Of a DNA stretch of 64,000 bases, positions 22,995 to 34,615 are shown in pieces. The DNA is from Membranipora membranacea (lineage: Eukaryota; Bryozoa; Gymnolaemata; Cheilostomatida; Membraniporidae): positions 26,460,025 through 26,524,024 of the forward strand of contig OU612070.1 in assembly GCA_914767715.1 (NCBI GenBank), in the 5' to 3' direction. Each line of letters starts with the position of its first letter. Within the stretch, counting starts at the first letter, position 1. The position numbers were made by a program, and so were the translations under genes. Under the pieces are notes generated by a model, which had not been told where the DNA came from, did not search any database, and saw nothing but the letters and a program-made list of their open reading frames with translations.

Positions 22995-25660
22995 TGAAAC
23001 TGAAAAAAAATTGAAGTCTTGTCTAAATAAAGTTGAATTATGATCAAATCGAGAAAATAAGTAACCTGGACCCAACATGTTGAAATAATTATTCACGATC
23101 CAATCAAAGAATGAATGAATGTATGGATGAATTTTTTGGTTATCAAATGGTCAATGGTGATATAGTGCTCACCTTGCAGAATAAAAACAGATCTTCTAGT
23201 CTTACTAGTTGTCTAGCATTCATCAATTCCCAATGTCGGAACAGTGCTGCATGTAGATTGCAGTCTGTATGGAGCCTGCCCGCCTCAGCTCAGCTGCTAC
23301 CACATACATGAACACCTGTTGAATAAAAAAAGCATAGGTTAATGTATCTCCTGAATAAAATAATCAATTAATAATCAATAAATCAATGTGTGTGTATAAG
23401 CGTGGTCTTTTGTTACACAAAGTCTGATGTACTCAATGGAATAAATTTAAATTTGTCTTATTTAAGATTTTAAAGTTGTTCTGTTCACCAATCACTTAAA
23501 GATTGACTGTTATTCAGATCCAGCATTAATTGTAGAGACTTGGTAGTCCATCTACAGGTGTTTACTTGTGCAGGGAGTAAAAATATGGACAAAACAATCT
23601 TTTATGCGACTTATTGTCACCAATTCGCTATGCTCAAATTTACTTCCTCAAAACTTTCGACATCACGGTAATTACACGGAATGTAGTGGCCATCGGTGGG
23701 TGGATAAAACGGAATGGTGGTTATCTCAAGTTCACAGATAATTATTCGTATCGATATCGTGAAACTGAAATTAAAAGCATATAAAAATCAGGTGCTGAAA
23801 AGGTGAAAACTGTTGTACCTCAATTTGCCGTCATTAGATTAATGCTTATTCCAAAATTGGGAGAAAACACTCAAATCAATTATCACAATAATGTTAAACC
23901 CTATTAATTTCGATTACTAACAGATTTACCACTAACGCAAGAAAAATATCACAATTATTATTATCTAAACAAACTAACCCTACATAAAATGATAATATAA
24001 ATTATATTTAAATTTTTGACTCCCTTGGTTTGTTTAAGAAACACCATTGCCCAGTAGAGTATTATATTAATTATGAACACCAAATAGAACGGTGAAGCAT
24101 AGGTACTTTAGTGAAATTGTATGACACAACACATCAAGCTCCTATGGGCAACGGATTCACATGCATCGAGTCACAATAATCGTTCCACCTTTGCACATGT
24201 TCTGGACTCACAGGTACAACACCTCTATTTATTTACCCCGATGCGTTATTTATGAATGATGCTGTCTTGCTAACTCCAAGAGCCTGCTTCAAAACGCCAC
24301 ACTCACCATGACCACTCAAAAATGTAGTTCAAAACATGTATTTTAATATATCACTTCTGTAAAATCCTAGGCAATGAAACCTTTTTTACAGACCTCAAAA
24401 GAGCACCAGTCAAAATTTCCCATTTTTCTACTACACAGTTCCACTGCAAGCATGAACCACACTGATTTCGAGATTACACTATTAGTATGTGTATCTCTGA
24501 TCGATAGAGCTTCTGTCGCAAATATTGAGCACCTACATTTGGCTAAAAAAGAGGACAACTTTAAGTTTATGAAACAGACATGATCGAAACAGTTTTACCT
24601 AGCTCTGCATTATTAGTTCTCTCTTCTGAGCTTAGGCTAGCAATACACAGTTTCGATGTCACTTTTCTTGTCAAAAACATGTGTTAAATGCTCTTCTAAA
24701 ACTGTTAAAAGGTGATATCAGATTTTCTAACTATAAATTAGCGTATTTTAACAAAGAATGAGAAAATGATAAGTGTATATCCAAAAGTTTGGGTAATCAT
24801 CCATACGTCTCCTAAATACTGAATTTCAGCTGCACTCAAGCTAAGTCGCAGGCTATACATCTATTCTGCCAAAAATTTGGGATCATTTCAATATTTGAAT
24901 TTCAAGTCTTCACACATTTTAGAATATTTTCATAGTATTTTACAACTCACCAATGCAATAGCTCGGATTTTCCAGCTTGTTGTTTTTATCAATTTTGTTA
25001 TTCATTTTTCCTTGAGAATTGGTTCATCAGGCCTCTCAATGGTCAAATAGAGGCGCTGTACCACAACTTTACCCAATGCATATTTTTCTTGATGTTGTAG
25101 ATAATTCAATCCATGAAATTTGAAAGCATTACATTTAAACAAATCAGATCCGCTCGATTGACGACCATGGCACTTAACAATCCCTTGGAGCTTTTTTATA
25201 TGGGAATGCTAATTTATTGATGGAACTGCCAAAACTATGATGCAACACTCTTCAGCTTAATCTAGTTATCAATCGAGCTTGCAAATATTGAAAATATTGT
25301 AGTCCAATCCGATTGGCATCATTTGTTTTAAAGTATAGGATGTATGATCCATATTTTTTTACTTGTAAACGCTTCAAACATAACATCACATGACATTATA
25401 TGATATTAATATTCACAAGTACCAGTAAGTAAGTAAGCAAGCACACAGCCTCCTCTTTTTTGTGGGATTATCAGTTGACATTTTTTACTTTGACCAAAAG
25501 GTGTGATTAACTTGATACTTGTGTATATTACCCTACTGACCTTAATAATTCGCGGAGGGCACAACTCCAGACTTTTTCACTAGTCTTAATTATTCACGGA
25601 TCTTAGGCCCGTGAAATTGAGAGGATAACTCCTCTATAGTAGTCTATTTTCAAAAACAGA
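22995..25660. other. non-coding stretch, possible minor exons near its start
   Basis: Apart from the weak exon candidate near 23168-23303 on the minus strand, I see no gene, SINE or long repeat. Confidence 0.3.
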
Positions 25661-25744
25661 CTTCAATGGGATTTGAACTTCCAACATCCTAGCTTTATAT
25701 GTTTACAAGGCAGACGCTCTACACACTGATCTATTCAGCCTTTT
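25661..25744 (-). repeat. tRNA-like SINE head or tRNA pseudogene
   Basis: The minus strand reads ATAGATCAGTGTGTAGAGCG (A-box side), then TCTGCCTTGTAA, as in an anticodon arm, and GGAAGTTCAAATCCCA (B-box side). The order and spacing are those of a tRNA, but the T stem and variable region do not pair well. It is tRNA-derived and not a functional tRNA. Confidence 0.55.
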
Positions 25745-25974
25745 GAGGTATAGCCTGTGTATTTAGCTAGTTCTAATTATTCCGGTGTCTGTCATCGCTT
25801 ACCGCGTATAAGTAAACCACTTGAAAACATAAGGTCAGGAGTGTATGTACACTTTTTATTTATTTGGCAGATAATACTATCCCAGGGACGGTTTTTATTT
25901 TGATTACCAAGATTCTATTTACTTATTTTTGATTTTTAAAATAAATGATTTTATTTTTAATATAATTGCGAAGA

Positions 25975-26500
25975 ACTGATGTTAAATTATATGCGAAGGT
26001 TAAAGCATATGGGCGCAGATGAGACATGTTTGATGAATTTTTATAAAACCCATATAGCCATGCACCAGCATTGGCCTCACTTATCACCAATGGCAAAATG
26101 GAGGCACTTGAAAGGATCCAAAAGCATGCCCCTAAGATTATCCGTCCAACCAACTGCTATGTGGAGAGTTTGTAGGAGTTTGCTGTACCTTACATTTCTC
26201 TGCTTCTGCATGACAGGAACGCTGTCTATTACCAGAAGATTTTTAAGGATGAGAAACATCTTCTAAACAGTATTATTAGACAAAACAGCTCAACACCAAC
26301 ACTGCGCAACAATAGACAGAGCTGTGTACCCAAGTGCTGTACCGCAAAGTATGCCAACAGCTTTTTTGTCAAACATGCTATGTAATTAGTGTGTACTAAC
26401 ACTACATTTTTGAAATATTTCGTTTTACTCATTTAACAACAACTCAATATAAACCCCATGGTTTCTGCAAGAGTTTCAATAAAGTCTTATCGTATCTTAA
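25975..26500 (+). mobile_element. LINE 3' fragment, copy A
   Basis: The end of a reverse transcriptase protein: GADETCLMNFYKTHI, then the frame breaks and resumes with matches to SLITNGKMEALERIQK and VPYISLLLHDR. The same sequence, better preserved, lies at 61084-61835. Several frame breaks are present. The end reads AATAAAGTCTTATCGTATCTTAA. Confidence 0.7.
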
Positions 26501-26596
26501 GTCAAAATCATGTTATTATATTAAGACATCATAGTGAGAAGTTTCTAAATGAAGCCAAACAAAATATTAACACCATTAATGATTCATCGGCGTGCA

Positions 26597-26634
26597 GAAC
26601 ACATAAACTCATGTCATCATCACCGAATGTGCAC
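26597..26634 (+). promoter_or_regulatory. conserved upstream block of HMG-box gene 1
   Basis: GAACACATAAACTCATGTCA and the following TCATC, then AATGTGCAC, lie about 70-105 bases before the ATG. The same block is at 32955-32990 before the second HMG-box gene. It may be a promoter element or 5'UTR. Conservation between duplicates is seen; function is inferred. Confidence 0.5.
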
Positions 26635-26703
26635 TAGATTGTCAATCTCTCCAGTAACTCAAGCAAAAGAAGATTAAGCCTGTTACTTTGTTACACCTTC
26701 ACT

Positions 26704-28224
26704 ATGGCAAAAACAAAACGTGATCCAGCTAAACCTAAGAGGTTTGTACCAAAAATTTGACATAAAGGTTGTTTACCGTATGTCTGCTATTAGAGTCTCA
26801 TGAATTCAGCAATAACCAAACTCATAATGAACCCTTGATTGATGGGAAACACGCTGCCGAACATGATTGGTTTTCATCAACTTGAAGCTAATTTCACATT
26901 ATCTTACTTGTAGATATATGTCAGCATTTTTGCTGTTCCTTGGAGAATTTAGGAAGAAGAATGGGCAGAGAGGTTATAACAACACTCTGATGATTCAAAA
27001 GGGAGCTGCCGTGTGGAGAAGACTCTCACCCGCAGACAAACATCCATATGAGGACTGGTCTCAAAAACTCAAATTGAAGTACACAGAAGCATGCCAAAAG
27101 TATAAGGTATACAATAGTAAATTAGTTAAATTTTAGATTATAGAGATAATCATCTCCAAGTACGATGTGTGTGAATTATAAATTGACCAGTATTGTGCAA
27201 AACTTGATCTTGCAATACAAAATCTACAAACTTTAAATACATAATCTTGAAATAACTACAGCCACACCCATTTATCAGTTGTGAAACCATCAGCTTTTAA
27301 ATTGCTTGATCTATCTGGTATAGCATGTTGTTGTCTTCCTTTATGTTAGGATACAAGGAAGTCTTGTCCAACAAAGAAGAAGGACCCAAACAGGCCTAAG
27401 AAGCCGTTGTCCGCTTACATGCTATTTATGAAGGACTTCAGAGTGAAGAATTCTGGAAGGGGATGGGACGTTACTGACATGGTGTCTAGAGGTGGGTTAA
27501 CATTATCTATATACTGCTGGTAGTCTCTAAAGAGAAGTCATTGTCAGCCCAGACACAGCCGTCGTCCTTGGTTTCAACAGACCTGCCACCATTCTGCAAC
27601 TCAAAGTTTCTAAACTCTTACAATGTGACTGAATTGTGGATAAAGGTTAAATTTTATGGTTTGATTTATAGAGTTGGTATTGGGTTTGGAGTGTTGCTAG
27701 ACACACACTTTTGATTATTCATCAATATCCTTTATTCTAAGGTCTTTTTTCTAGGTGCTCGATTATGGAAAACCCTCTCAGATGAAGATATGGTACCATA
27801 TCAGAACATGGCTAGGAAGAGCAGTGAGACATTCCACAAAAAGCTCGCAATATACAAGGTGAGTGCTTTATGTGATGAGCCTCCATGGCAAACGCTTCAA
27901 CCCAGTTTGTATCTAGGTTCCAAGACCACTATCTGTGTAACAGACTGTTTTTCTCAATAAGGGATTGTGGATGAAATATTTATGTCTCTTTTTGTCAGAC
28001 TTCTGGTACCATTTATGGCTATTTTTGGTTCGCTTTAGCAAGAACAAAAGAAGATGAAGCAAATTGCTAGGAAAATTGCTAAGAAAGATACAAAGATTAA
28101 GGATACCAAAACTAGGACACCAGGAAAAGGATTGAAACCCAAATCCAAACAACCGAGCACAAAACTCAAAGTTGAGGGTAGCAGTGCTGGCAGGAGGCGC
28201 GTCAACAACAGACTCAAAAGATAG
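26704..28224 (+). CDS. two-HMG-box protein with basic tail, gene 1 (220 aa, 5 exons)
   Basis: DNA-bending chromatin protein, expected in the nucleus. Exons: 26704-26741, 26914-27106, 27350-27491, 27755-27858 and 28039-28224; introns are GT-AG with phases 2, 0, 1, 0. Box 1 covers residues about 9-77 (MSAFLLFLGEFRKK ... GAAVWRRLSPADKHPYEDW). Box 2 covers about 92-159 (RPKKPLSAYMLFMKDFR ... GARLWKTLSDEDMVPYQNMA). Residues 160-220 are almost all Lys, Arg, Thr, Pro and Ser. HMGB proteins have an acidic tail there, so this is not a normal HMGB. There is no convincing mitochondrial leader, which argues against TFAM. AATAAA is at 28386-28391. The gene has a tandem partner at 33043-34615. Confidence 0.85.
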
Positions 28225-28385
28225 CTACTTGAATGGATTCTGATTTTATGACTTTTTTCTAGATGGAGATATATCTATAGAGTTGTTATATACTCTACAG
28301 TGTCACTATGTTCAAAGCTGGCATGTTGCCATACTTAATTATTGCACAAATTGAGGTGATTTATCAGTGTTTCGCTTGATTTTTT

Positions 28386-28391
28386 AATAAA
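28386..28391 (+). other. polyadenylation signal of HMG-box gene 1
   Basis: AATAAA about 160 bases after the stop codon, on the coding strand. Confidence 0.5.
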
Positions 28392-29527
28392 CTGATCTTG
28401 ATTAAGTGAACTTTTGCCTCGTTTAGTGTCAGACGTCAGAGATGTCAACCCTGAATAACCATGAGGTGTTAGTCTGAGCACCCCAGCCTCTTGCCCCCAC
28501 TGACCGGGGGAGACTAATTAGGTGTAGTTGTAGCTCAAGTGAGTGCGTTATGAGCTGACTTGCCAACCAGATAACTGCAATAAAAGTTTCCTGAATCTGA
28601 TACAGGAGTTACGAGACATTTCGTGCCCTCAGCCTTGTAAAGTAGTTGTAAAGGTCATTGTTAAGGTCACAATGGAAATACACCTGTAATTAAATTAGGT
28701 CAACTTGTTGCACCCCTCCTCGAAATTAAAATGATTAGTATGACTGATGACAAATCAGGACCTAGGCAAGTTGATAGTATTGCAGTTAGTGATATTGAGG
28801 CATGAAAATGTTGCCTGGTGTATTTGCAAATGAAATTTTGGTGATTTGAGGTTTAAAACTTTTTTAGCAAAATCAATTTGGGGCGCTCTAAGCAGACCAG
28901 TCAGTTGAGGCAAAATTAGCTGGAAAACCTGTAAAAATGCATTTGCGGTACCGCCGAAAAAACTTGACAGGCAATTTCCTTTCAATACTCTTAAGTATGA
29001 CAGAGCAGAAGCAGACCATCGCTTTGAGTGGTCTGGTTAAATAATTGAAAGAACCTGAAGCAGGCTTTTGGAGGTGAGAAGTCAACATAATTTGCATGTA
29101 AAGCAAAGGGGAAATAAATAGAGCTGTTGGACCAATGGTTTATGATTATATCTATGAATCTAGATCTAGATCAGCGAATGTAAACAGAAAGTGTTGTTGA
29201 CTCTAGCGCAGCTGAGGCCTCATCTCAGGCCCTGACTAAGTCTCTCACAAGTGTGTTTTCGGTGAAATTTACTAGAAATGCCGCGATCATAAATGCCACA
29301 AAACTTCAGGGGTGTGGATGATATACAGGTTGTCGATTGAGTTTATGATGGATGGCCAATTGGCGATCGATGTCATTATTAGTGCAAATTAAAATGGCTG
29401 TCCTTTCTATGCCACCTATGAGGTAGACATCCGGAGATATCGTTGTCCTACTATGTGGCAGAACTCCCCCCACAATTATTTTCAGTGAATACAGCCATAG
29501 AATATAACGTAACAAACATGTTATAAT
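28392..29527. other. non-coding stretch
   Basis: No gene seen. A weak A-box-like stretch near 28530 (GTAGCTCAAGTGAGTGCG) has no B box after it. Confidence 0.35.
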
Positions 29528-29899
29528 TGTGGTGTATTTATATATAATTGTACATTGTATATAATTGAATATAATATATAATTGTATATAATATATAATA
29601 ATACTATTATTTAATTATTTGTAATATATAATTGTATATATTATATAATTGTAAATATTATATAATTGTACATATTATATAATTGGATATAATGTATAAT
29701 TGTTTATATTATATAATTGTATATAATATTCAATTGAATATACTATGTAATTGTATATATTATATAATTGTATGTATTATATAATTGTATATAAGATAAA
29801 ATTGTATATAATATTTATTTTTATATAATATATAGATGCATAGAATATTTAATTGTACATCATATATAATTGTATGTATGTATGTATGTATGTATGTAA
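29528..29899. repeat. AT-rich imperfect tandem repeat ending in (TGTA)n
   Basis: About 350 bases of units like TATATAATTGTATATAAT, roughly 20 bases long and varying by a few positions, followed by a run of TGTA repeats (about 29870-29898). Confidence 0.85.
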
Positions 29900-30070
29900 C
29901 AAAACAAGTAAAACCACCAAGAAGTAAAATAGACAAAATGTAGATTCAATAATTTTTTTTAGTCAACCTTTTTTGTTACTTTAATGGCACTTTTGAAAAA
30001 CATTTTCTTGTAAAACATTTTCTTGAAAATGATATAGATGCCAATATGGTATTGAAAAGAAAAAGTGTCT

Positions 30071-30240
30071 CCATGGGGATTCGAACTCGCGCCTATCGTG
30101 TATCACAAGCATGATATAAGTGTGGTATATATAAAAATATTAGATAACATTTGAATTTTTTTTGGTCACATCAAGAAATTGAATTTGGGCCAGTTGCGCT
30201 GTGTACGGGCACACTAGCCACTCGGCGCCCAAGCCGCTGA
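30071..30240 (-). repeat. tRNA-like sequence split by AT-rich DNA
   Basis: On the minus strand GGCGCCGAGTGGCTAGTGTG (about 30211-30230) looks like the 5' half of a tRNA and GGCGCGAGTTCGAATCCCC (about 30075-30093) is a good T arm/B box. Between the halves lies about 75 bases of AT-rich sequence. It may be a SINE head carrying an insertion. Confidence 0.4.
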
Positions 30241-31299
30241 AGCTTACTTATTTTAATTGATGTATCTTGGAGATATATGTGTAAAGTAGGCTGTTTTTAA
30301 TTAATTTCAAGCTTTCCTGGCATAAATCAGACAAAAAAATATAAATAGCACACCCTCATCTGGTTTTACTACAAATACGTGGTAGAAAACAGGACTGTGA
30401 TTCAGCCGTATTTTCTATTTTTTTCAAAAACACCTTTTGATAAAGTGATATGAGGCACTGGAATTGGATTTGTATACACATGCGTTTATCATAAACACAA
30501 AACTGAAGCTTTGTGGATAAGAAAATGGGCGTGTTTGCTTATACTTTTTCAATACACCCGAAGCTGAAGTTCAAAGACGCCATATGTGTTCAGGCTGACA
30601 TGTCTGGTTCTGAGATGACTAACAATAGTATTTATCATTTATTGAAATAGTTTGACCTTGCAAAAGTCCAATCAAGTGACATGTATACCAAGTGAACGAG
30701 CATACAACTGGTAGGCAATAGTGACAAAAAATAACAACAAAGTTGCTCCAGCATTAAATTTGGATGGCAATGTACTAATATTTAAATCTGTCCTTTACAT
30801 CAAGCGAGATTCGCTCAACTAAAATACTGTAGCCTGAAACTTATTTATCTGTGAGAGCTGGGCAGTGTTGGGCCAGATCCGGTTGACCAGCAGCATCTCA
30901 TTTATCTATGTTCCATAACCAGCAGATCATCTCATACCACTCCACACAGCACAGCCCTCTGGTAGACCACTAGCCCCCAATCCTGCCCTCAACTTACTAA
31001 TTCACTGATCAAAGATAGGAACAGGCAGACAGTAACTGAGTGCTGAGTTTGCTAGTCGGTTTGTTTGCAGTTGGCTGTTACATGGCTCCTATCAATGGGT
31101 ACAAGACGTGTAATTATTTTTCCATTGCGCTGAATGCTAAGCCAGCTCGCACCACATGCTTAGAAAGTGCCTCCCAGTTAATTAATTATCCACAAAACAC
31201 CAGCATTAGAGACGAAGCATGCAGTCTTAGCTTCATTCTGATGTTATCCAGTTAAAGTCTATTCAATTAAATATCTGCACCTTTCTAGAGGTTCAGGTT
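30241..31299. other. non-coding stretch between repeats
   Basis: No gene supported. A frame at 31040-31255 begins with a hydrophobic stretch but lacks an ATG at the start and is ended by the LINE side. Confidence 0.35.
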
Positions 31300-32604
31300 C
31301 CCATGAACCTTGTTACGTAAAGCATTTGACACTATAAATCATGGACAACTCATCCACACTCTAAAGCGACTAAATTTTGCAGAGTCAACAACAAAATTAT
31401 TTACATCCTATCTTTCACATCGAACCCAAATCATGAAAGTTGATCATGATCAGTCCAGTGCACTACCGATTACATGTGGAGTACCCCAAGGAAGTGTTCT
31501 AGGTCCAATCTTATTCAATCTTGCTATCAATGATCTCCTTAACAAGCACAAAACTGCATTCGCTTACGCTGATGACACCGTTATTTACTGCACAGCAACA
31601 GATATCCCTACCTTAATGGATAAATCTGAGTCATTGATGAGAGAAGTATCGAATTGGTATTCAAACAATCTCCTTCAACTCAACTTATCCAAAACTCAAT
31701 ACTGTATTTTCTCAAATAGGAAAGTAGATGATTTTTACCAAATCCAAATAAACAATTTGAAAATAGAATCCAAGCATTCACTCAATCTTCTTGGAGTTAT
31801 TCTTGATTCAGAACTTAGTTTAACCCCTCAGGCTAATGCCACCGCCTCTAAAGCAAACAAAATGGTCTACTTGTTATCAAAACTAAAAAAATACATGACA
31901 GTAGAAAACTCATTGAAGACTTACAAATCACTGATCAGACCTATAGTAGAATACTGCTCATCATTGTACCTTGATGGTTTAGCCAAAAATTCAGATACAT
32001 TAGAAAAAGTACAAAATAAAGCAATCAGAATCATAACTTCAGCCCCCAAACAATTTTCTGTCACATCTGGCCGCTTGCTCCTAAATTTACATACTCTCCA
32101 CAGTAGAAGGAATTTTCTTTTTCACAATTTTGTCAAATCGAGGGTCCATAAAGGCCGTGCATCCAAGCACATACTTCATCTCGTTAGCAAATCAAACAGA
32201 CATACACGATCACTTCGTAGCAACTGTGCAATAATTAAACCCTCATTTAGATCAAACCTAGGCAAATCAGCCTTTTTAAATATTTTTCATACATTTGTAA
32301 CTAAATCAACCAAGCCTCATGAATCATTATCATTTAATCCCACCTAATGTTGTTAACTTGTATTTTTATTTGCCACTCTCTGTTTCTTCTTTTCTTTTTT
32401 TCATCTTATTCATGCAATTTATGATACCATGCTTTCATTATCCTACACACTATATAGTATGTAACACCCTACCACTTATATCTTTTTATTCAAGTCATTT
32501 TTTGTATCTATGTTAATGTGTATGAGGTCAACAAGTTATTTTTAATTTGCTTTAATTATAAACTTTTAGAAAACCTCAATAAATAAATAAATAAATAAAT
32601 ATAA
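31300..32604 (+). mobile_element. LINE, 5'-truncated, with intact 3' reverse transcriptase frame
   Basis: One open frame of 345 codons (31310-32347) starts inside the reverse transcriptase (KAFDTINHGQLIHTLKRL). It continues through CGVPQGSVLGPILFNLAIND, the catalytic FAYADDTVIYC, NLSKTQYCIF and LEKVQNKAIRIITSAPKQF, to a stop. The 3' UTR ends in an (ATAA)n tail at about 32577-32604. The front half of the protein and the endonuclease are absent, the usual result of incomplete reverse transcription. No frameshift or stop in 345 codons suggests a fairly young insertion. It sits between the two HMG-box genes, so it arrived after, or together with, their duplication. Clade uncertain (CR1/Jockey-like). 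Confidence 0.9.
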
Positions 32605-32954
32605 GGTGCCGAGTACAGCTGCCCAACCATGCTATGCAGAACCCAAAACTAGATTCTTTTTAATAAAATTCAGAACTTGTGAACCCCAAAAGTTTTATTG
32701 CAAATAAATCACCAAAACATTTACAACCAAAACTTAGTCAATTTATCATATAATTCCTGTCCATTAAAGACAACGTATTTTATGTGATTTATTTTTGTGT
32801 AGAACCAACACAACAGGCCCTTGATGGACTGAAGTTCAGACTTTGAACCATTCTGTAAATATGGTAAAATGTAAGAATGGTAAAAGAAATTTAAAAAGAG
32901 ATTTGGTAACGAAGCCAGACAAAATTGCTGAGAGATTTGATTTGTCAGTATCCC

Positions 32955-32990
32955 GAACACATAAACTCATGTCATCATCCAATGTGCACA
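32955..32990 (+). promoter_or_regulatory. conserved upstream block of HMG-box gene 2
   Basis: The same GAACACATAAACTCATGTCA...AATGTGCAC block as at 26597-26634, here about 52-88 bases before the ATG. It is the best conserved stretch outside exons that I see between the two genes. Confidence 0.5.
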
Positions 32991-33042
32991 GTCATTTTGT
33001 TCTGTAAATTATCTTACTGTGCTCCTGACTTGAAATTAAATT

Positions 33043-34615
33043 ATGGCGAAAACTGAGATTGAGCCGAAAAGACCCAAAAGGTTTGTACCAGGAAGATAGA
33101 TCGGTATGTCTGTATGTCGGTTAAATTCTTGTCAATTGAGAGGAACTCCGTATCTTATGCATGTATTCATAATGATTTGAATAAATGTACTATGAAAATA
33201 TTGTTATTTCTTTCCAAGTTTAAACGTTTTTAATACATTTATGTATCATTCTTACAGCTAATCTCATATGATTATTCTTGTAGATACCTGTCAGCGTATA
33301 TGCTTTTCCTCGGGGAATTCAGGAAGGCCAATCGGCATAAAGGTTACAACAACTCGGAGATGATGTCGACCGGTGCTGCGATATGGAGGCAACTATTATC
33401 CTCAGATAGACAACCTTATGAGGAGTTGTCACTGATTCAAAAAAATATATACACAAAAGCACTTCAACAGTATAAGGTATGCAATAGAATACGATACAAT
33501 ACAAAATACAATTGTAAAAACTATCGTCAAAAATTACGTTGAGGACAGATGACCAGTTGCCTAGCATTAGGCAAACTCGATACATAGCAATACAGGTAAA
33601 ATAGCTGTAGTTATCCACCATTTGAGAGATCGAAATCTTTAAAAAAATGCTTCACATTTCTGGTATGTATAGTTGTATGTTGTTTTCACTACTTGAAGGA
33701 AATGAAGCGGGCTCTCCTTTTAAAGGAGAAGAAGGCTGAAAGAAGAAAAGCTAGGGAATCGGGGAGGCCTAAAAAGCCGCTGTCAGCTTACATGCTATTT
33801 TTGAAGGACTATCGAAAGGAGAATGCTGAGAAGGGATGGGGTGTAACAGACACGGTGTGCAGAGGTGTGATAATATACTGGTACTCTTTTGAGAATATGA
33901 TTTGAATCCCTATTAACCAAAGCACAGCTCTCTTTGAATTGACATCGTGTGAATGGTCCTCTTATCTCCCTGTAAATATTGCCTATTGCAGTTAATCATT
34001 GTCAACATATAAATTCATTGGCGGTAACCAACTTTGTTTTTATAAACATAGATTCTAGTTGGATGGATAGTGTAATGACTCATAGTTGTTCTTGTCTCTT
34101 CATTGTTATTACCTAATAAGTAAGATCTTTTTTCCAGGTGCTCAAGTCTGGAATGACCTGTCTGACCATCAAATTTCCCCTTATAATAGTAAAGCTTGGA
34201 GATGCGGTGTCGCCTTTGAAAAAAAGCTTGAAGCATACGAAGTGAGTACAGGACTTTAGGTGATGAGTCTCCTTGACTGAGACTTTAACGCGGTGTGTAT
34301 GAAAATATCAACTGACCCTAAATGTGTCACATACAGCTCAATGTAATAAGGGATTGAGGGTACAAAACTTAACTTCCTGTTGTCAAACTGTCGATACCAT
34401 TGATGCCCCTTTTCGATTCGCTTTAGCAAAAGCAAGAGAGAGCCAAAACAAAGACCTCAGACAAGGCAATAAAAGCGAAACCGAGGAAGACTAAGACGCC
34501 GAGCAGGGCTTCGAAAACAAAACGCAGGAAGTTGCATTGTGGTAGAAGTAGAAGTGTTAGAGTTGAGAGTAGTAGGGCTAGGAGGAGACATAAAGAGAAA
34601 AGGCGTAGTAGATAA
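33043..34615 (+). CDS. two-HMG-box protein with basic tail, gene 2 (229 aa, 5 exons)
   Basis: Tandem paralogue of the gene at 26704. Exons: 33043-33080, 33284-33476, 33699-33864, 34138-34241 and 34427-34615, all GT-AG, phases 2, 0, 1, 0. Exons 1, 2 and 4 have exactly the same lengths as in gene 1 (38, 193, 104). Box 1 (residues about 9-77) includes YLSAYMLFLGEFRKANRHK and GAAIWRQLLSSDRQPYEEL. The linker is longer and basic (KEKKAERRKARESG). Box 2 (about 100-167) includes RPKKPLSAYMLFLKDYRKEN and GAQVWNDLSDHQISPYN. The tail (168-229) is Lys/Arg-rich and in its last third Arg/Ser-rich (GRSRSVRVESSRARRR). No stop or frameshift is seen, so it can be functional. Same inferred role as gene 1; not an ordinary HMGB. 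Confidence 0.85.

Noticed and set aside
28520-28585. tRNA-like A-box sequence
   Set aside because: No B box follows at tRNA spacing, so it is not supported as a SINE or tRNA.
31040-31255. Possible small secreted protein with a hydrophobic start
   Set aside because: The frame starts with GTG, not ATG; there is no splice support, and it lies between repeats just before a LINE.
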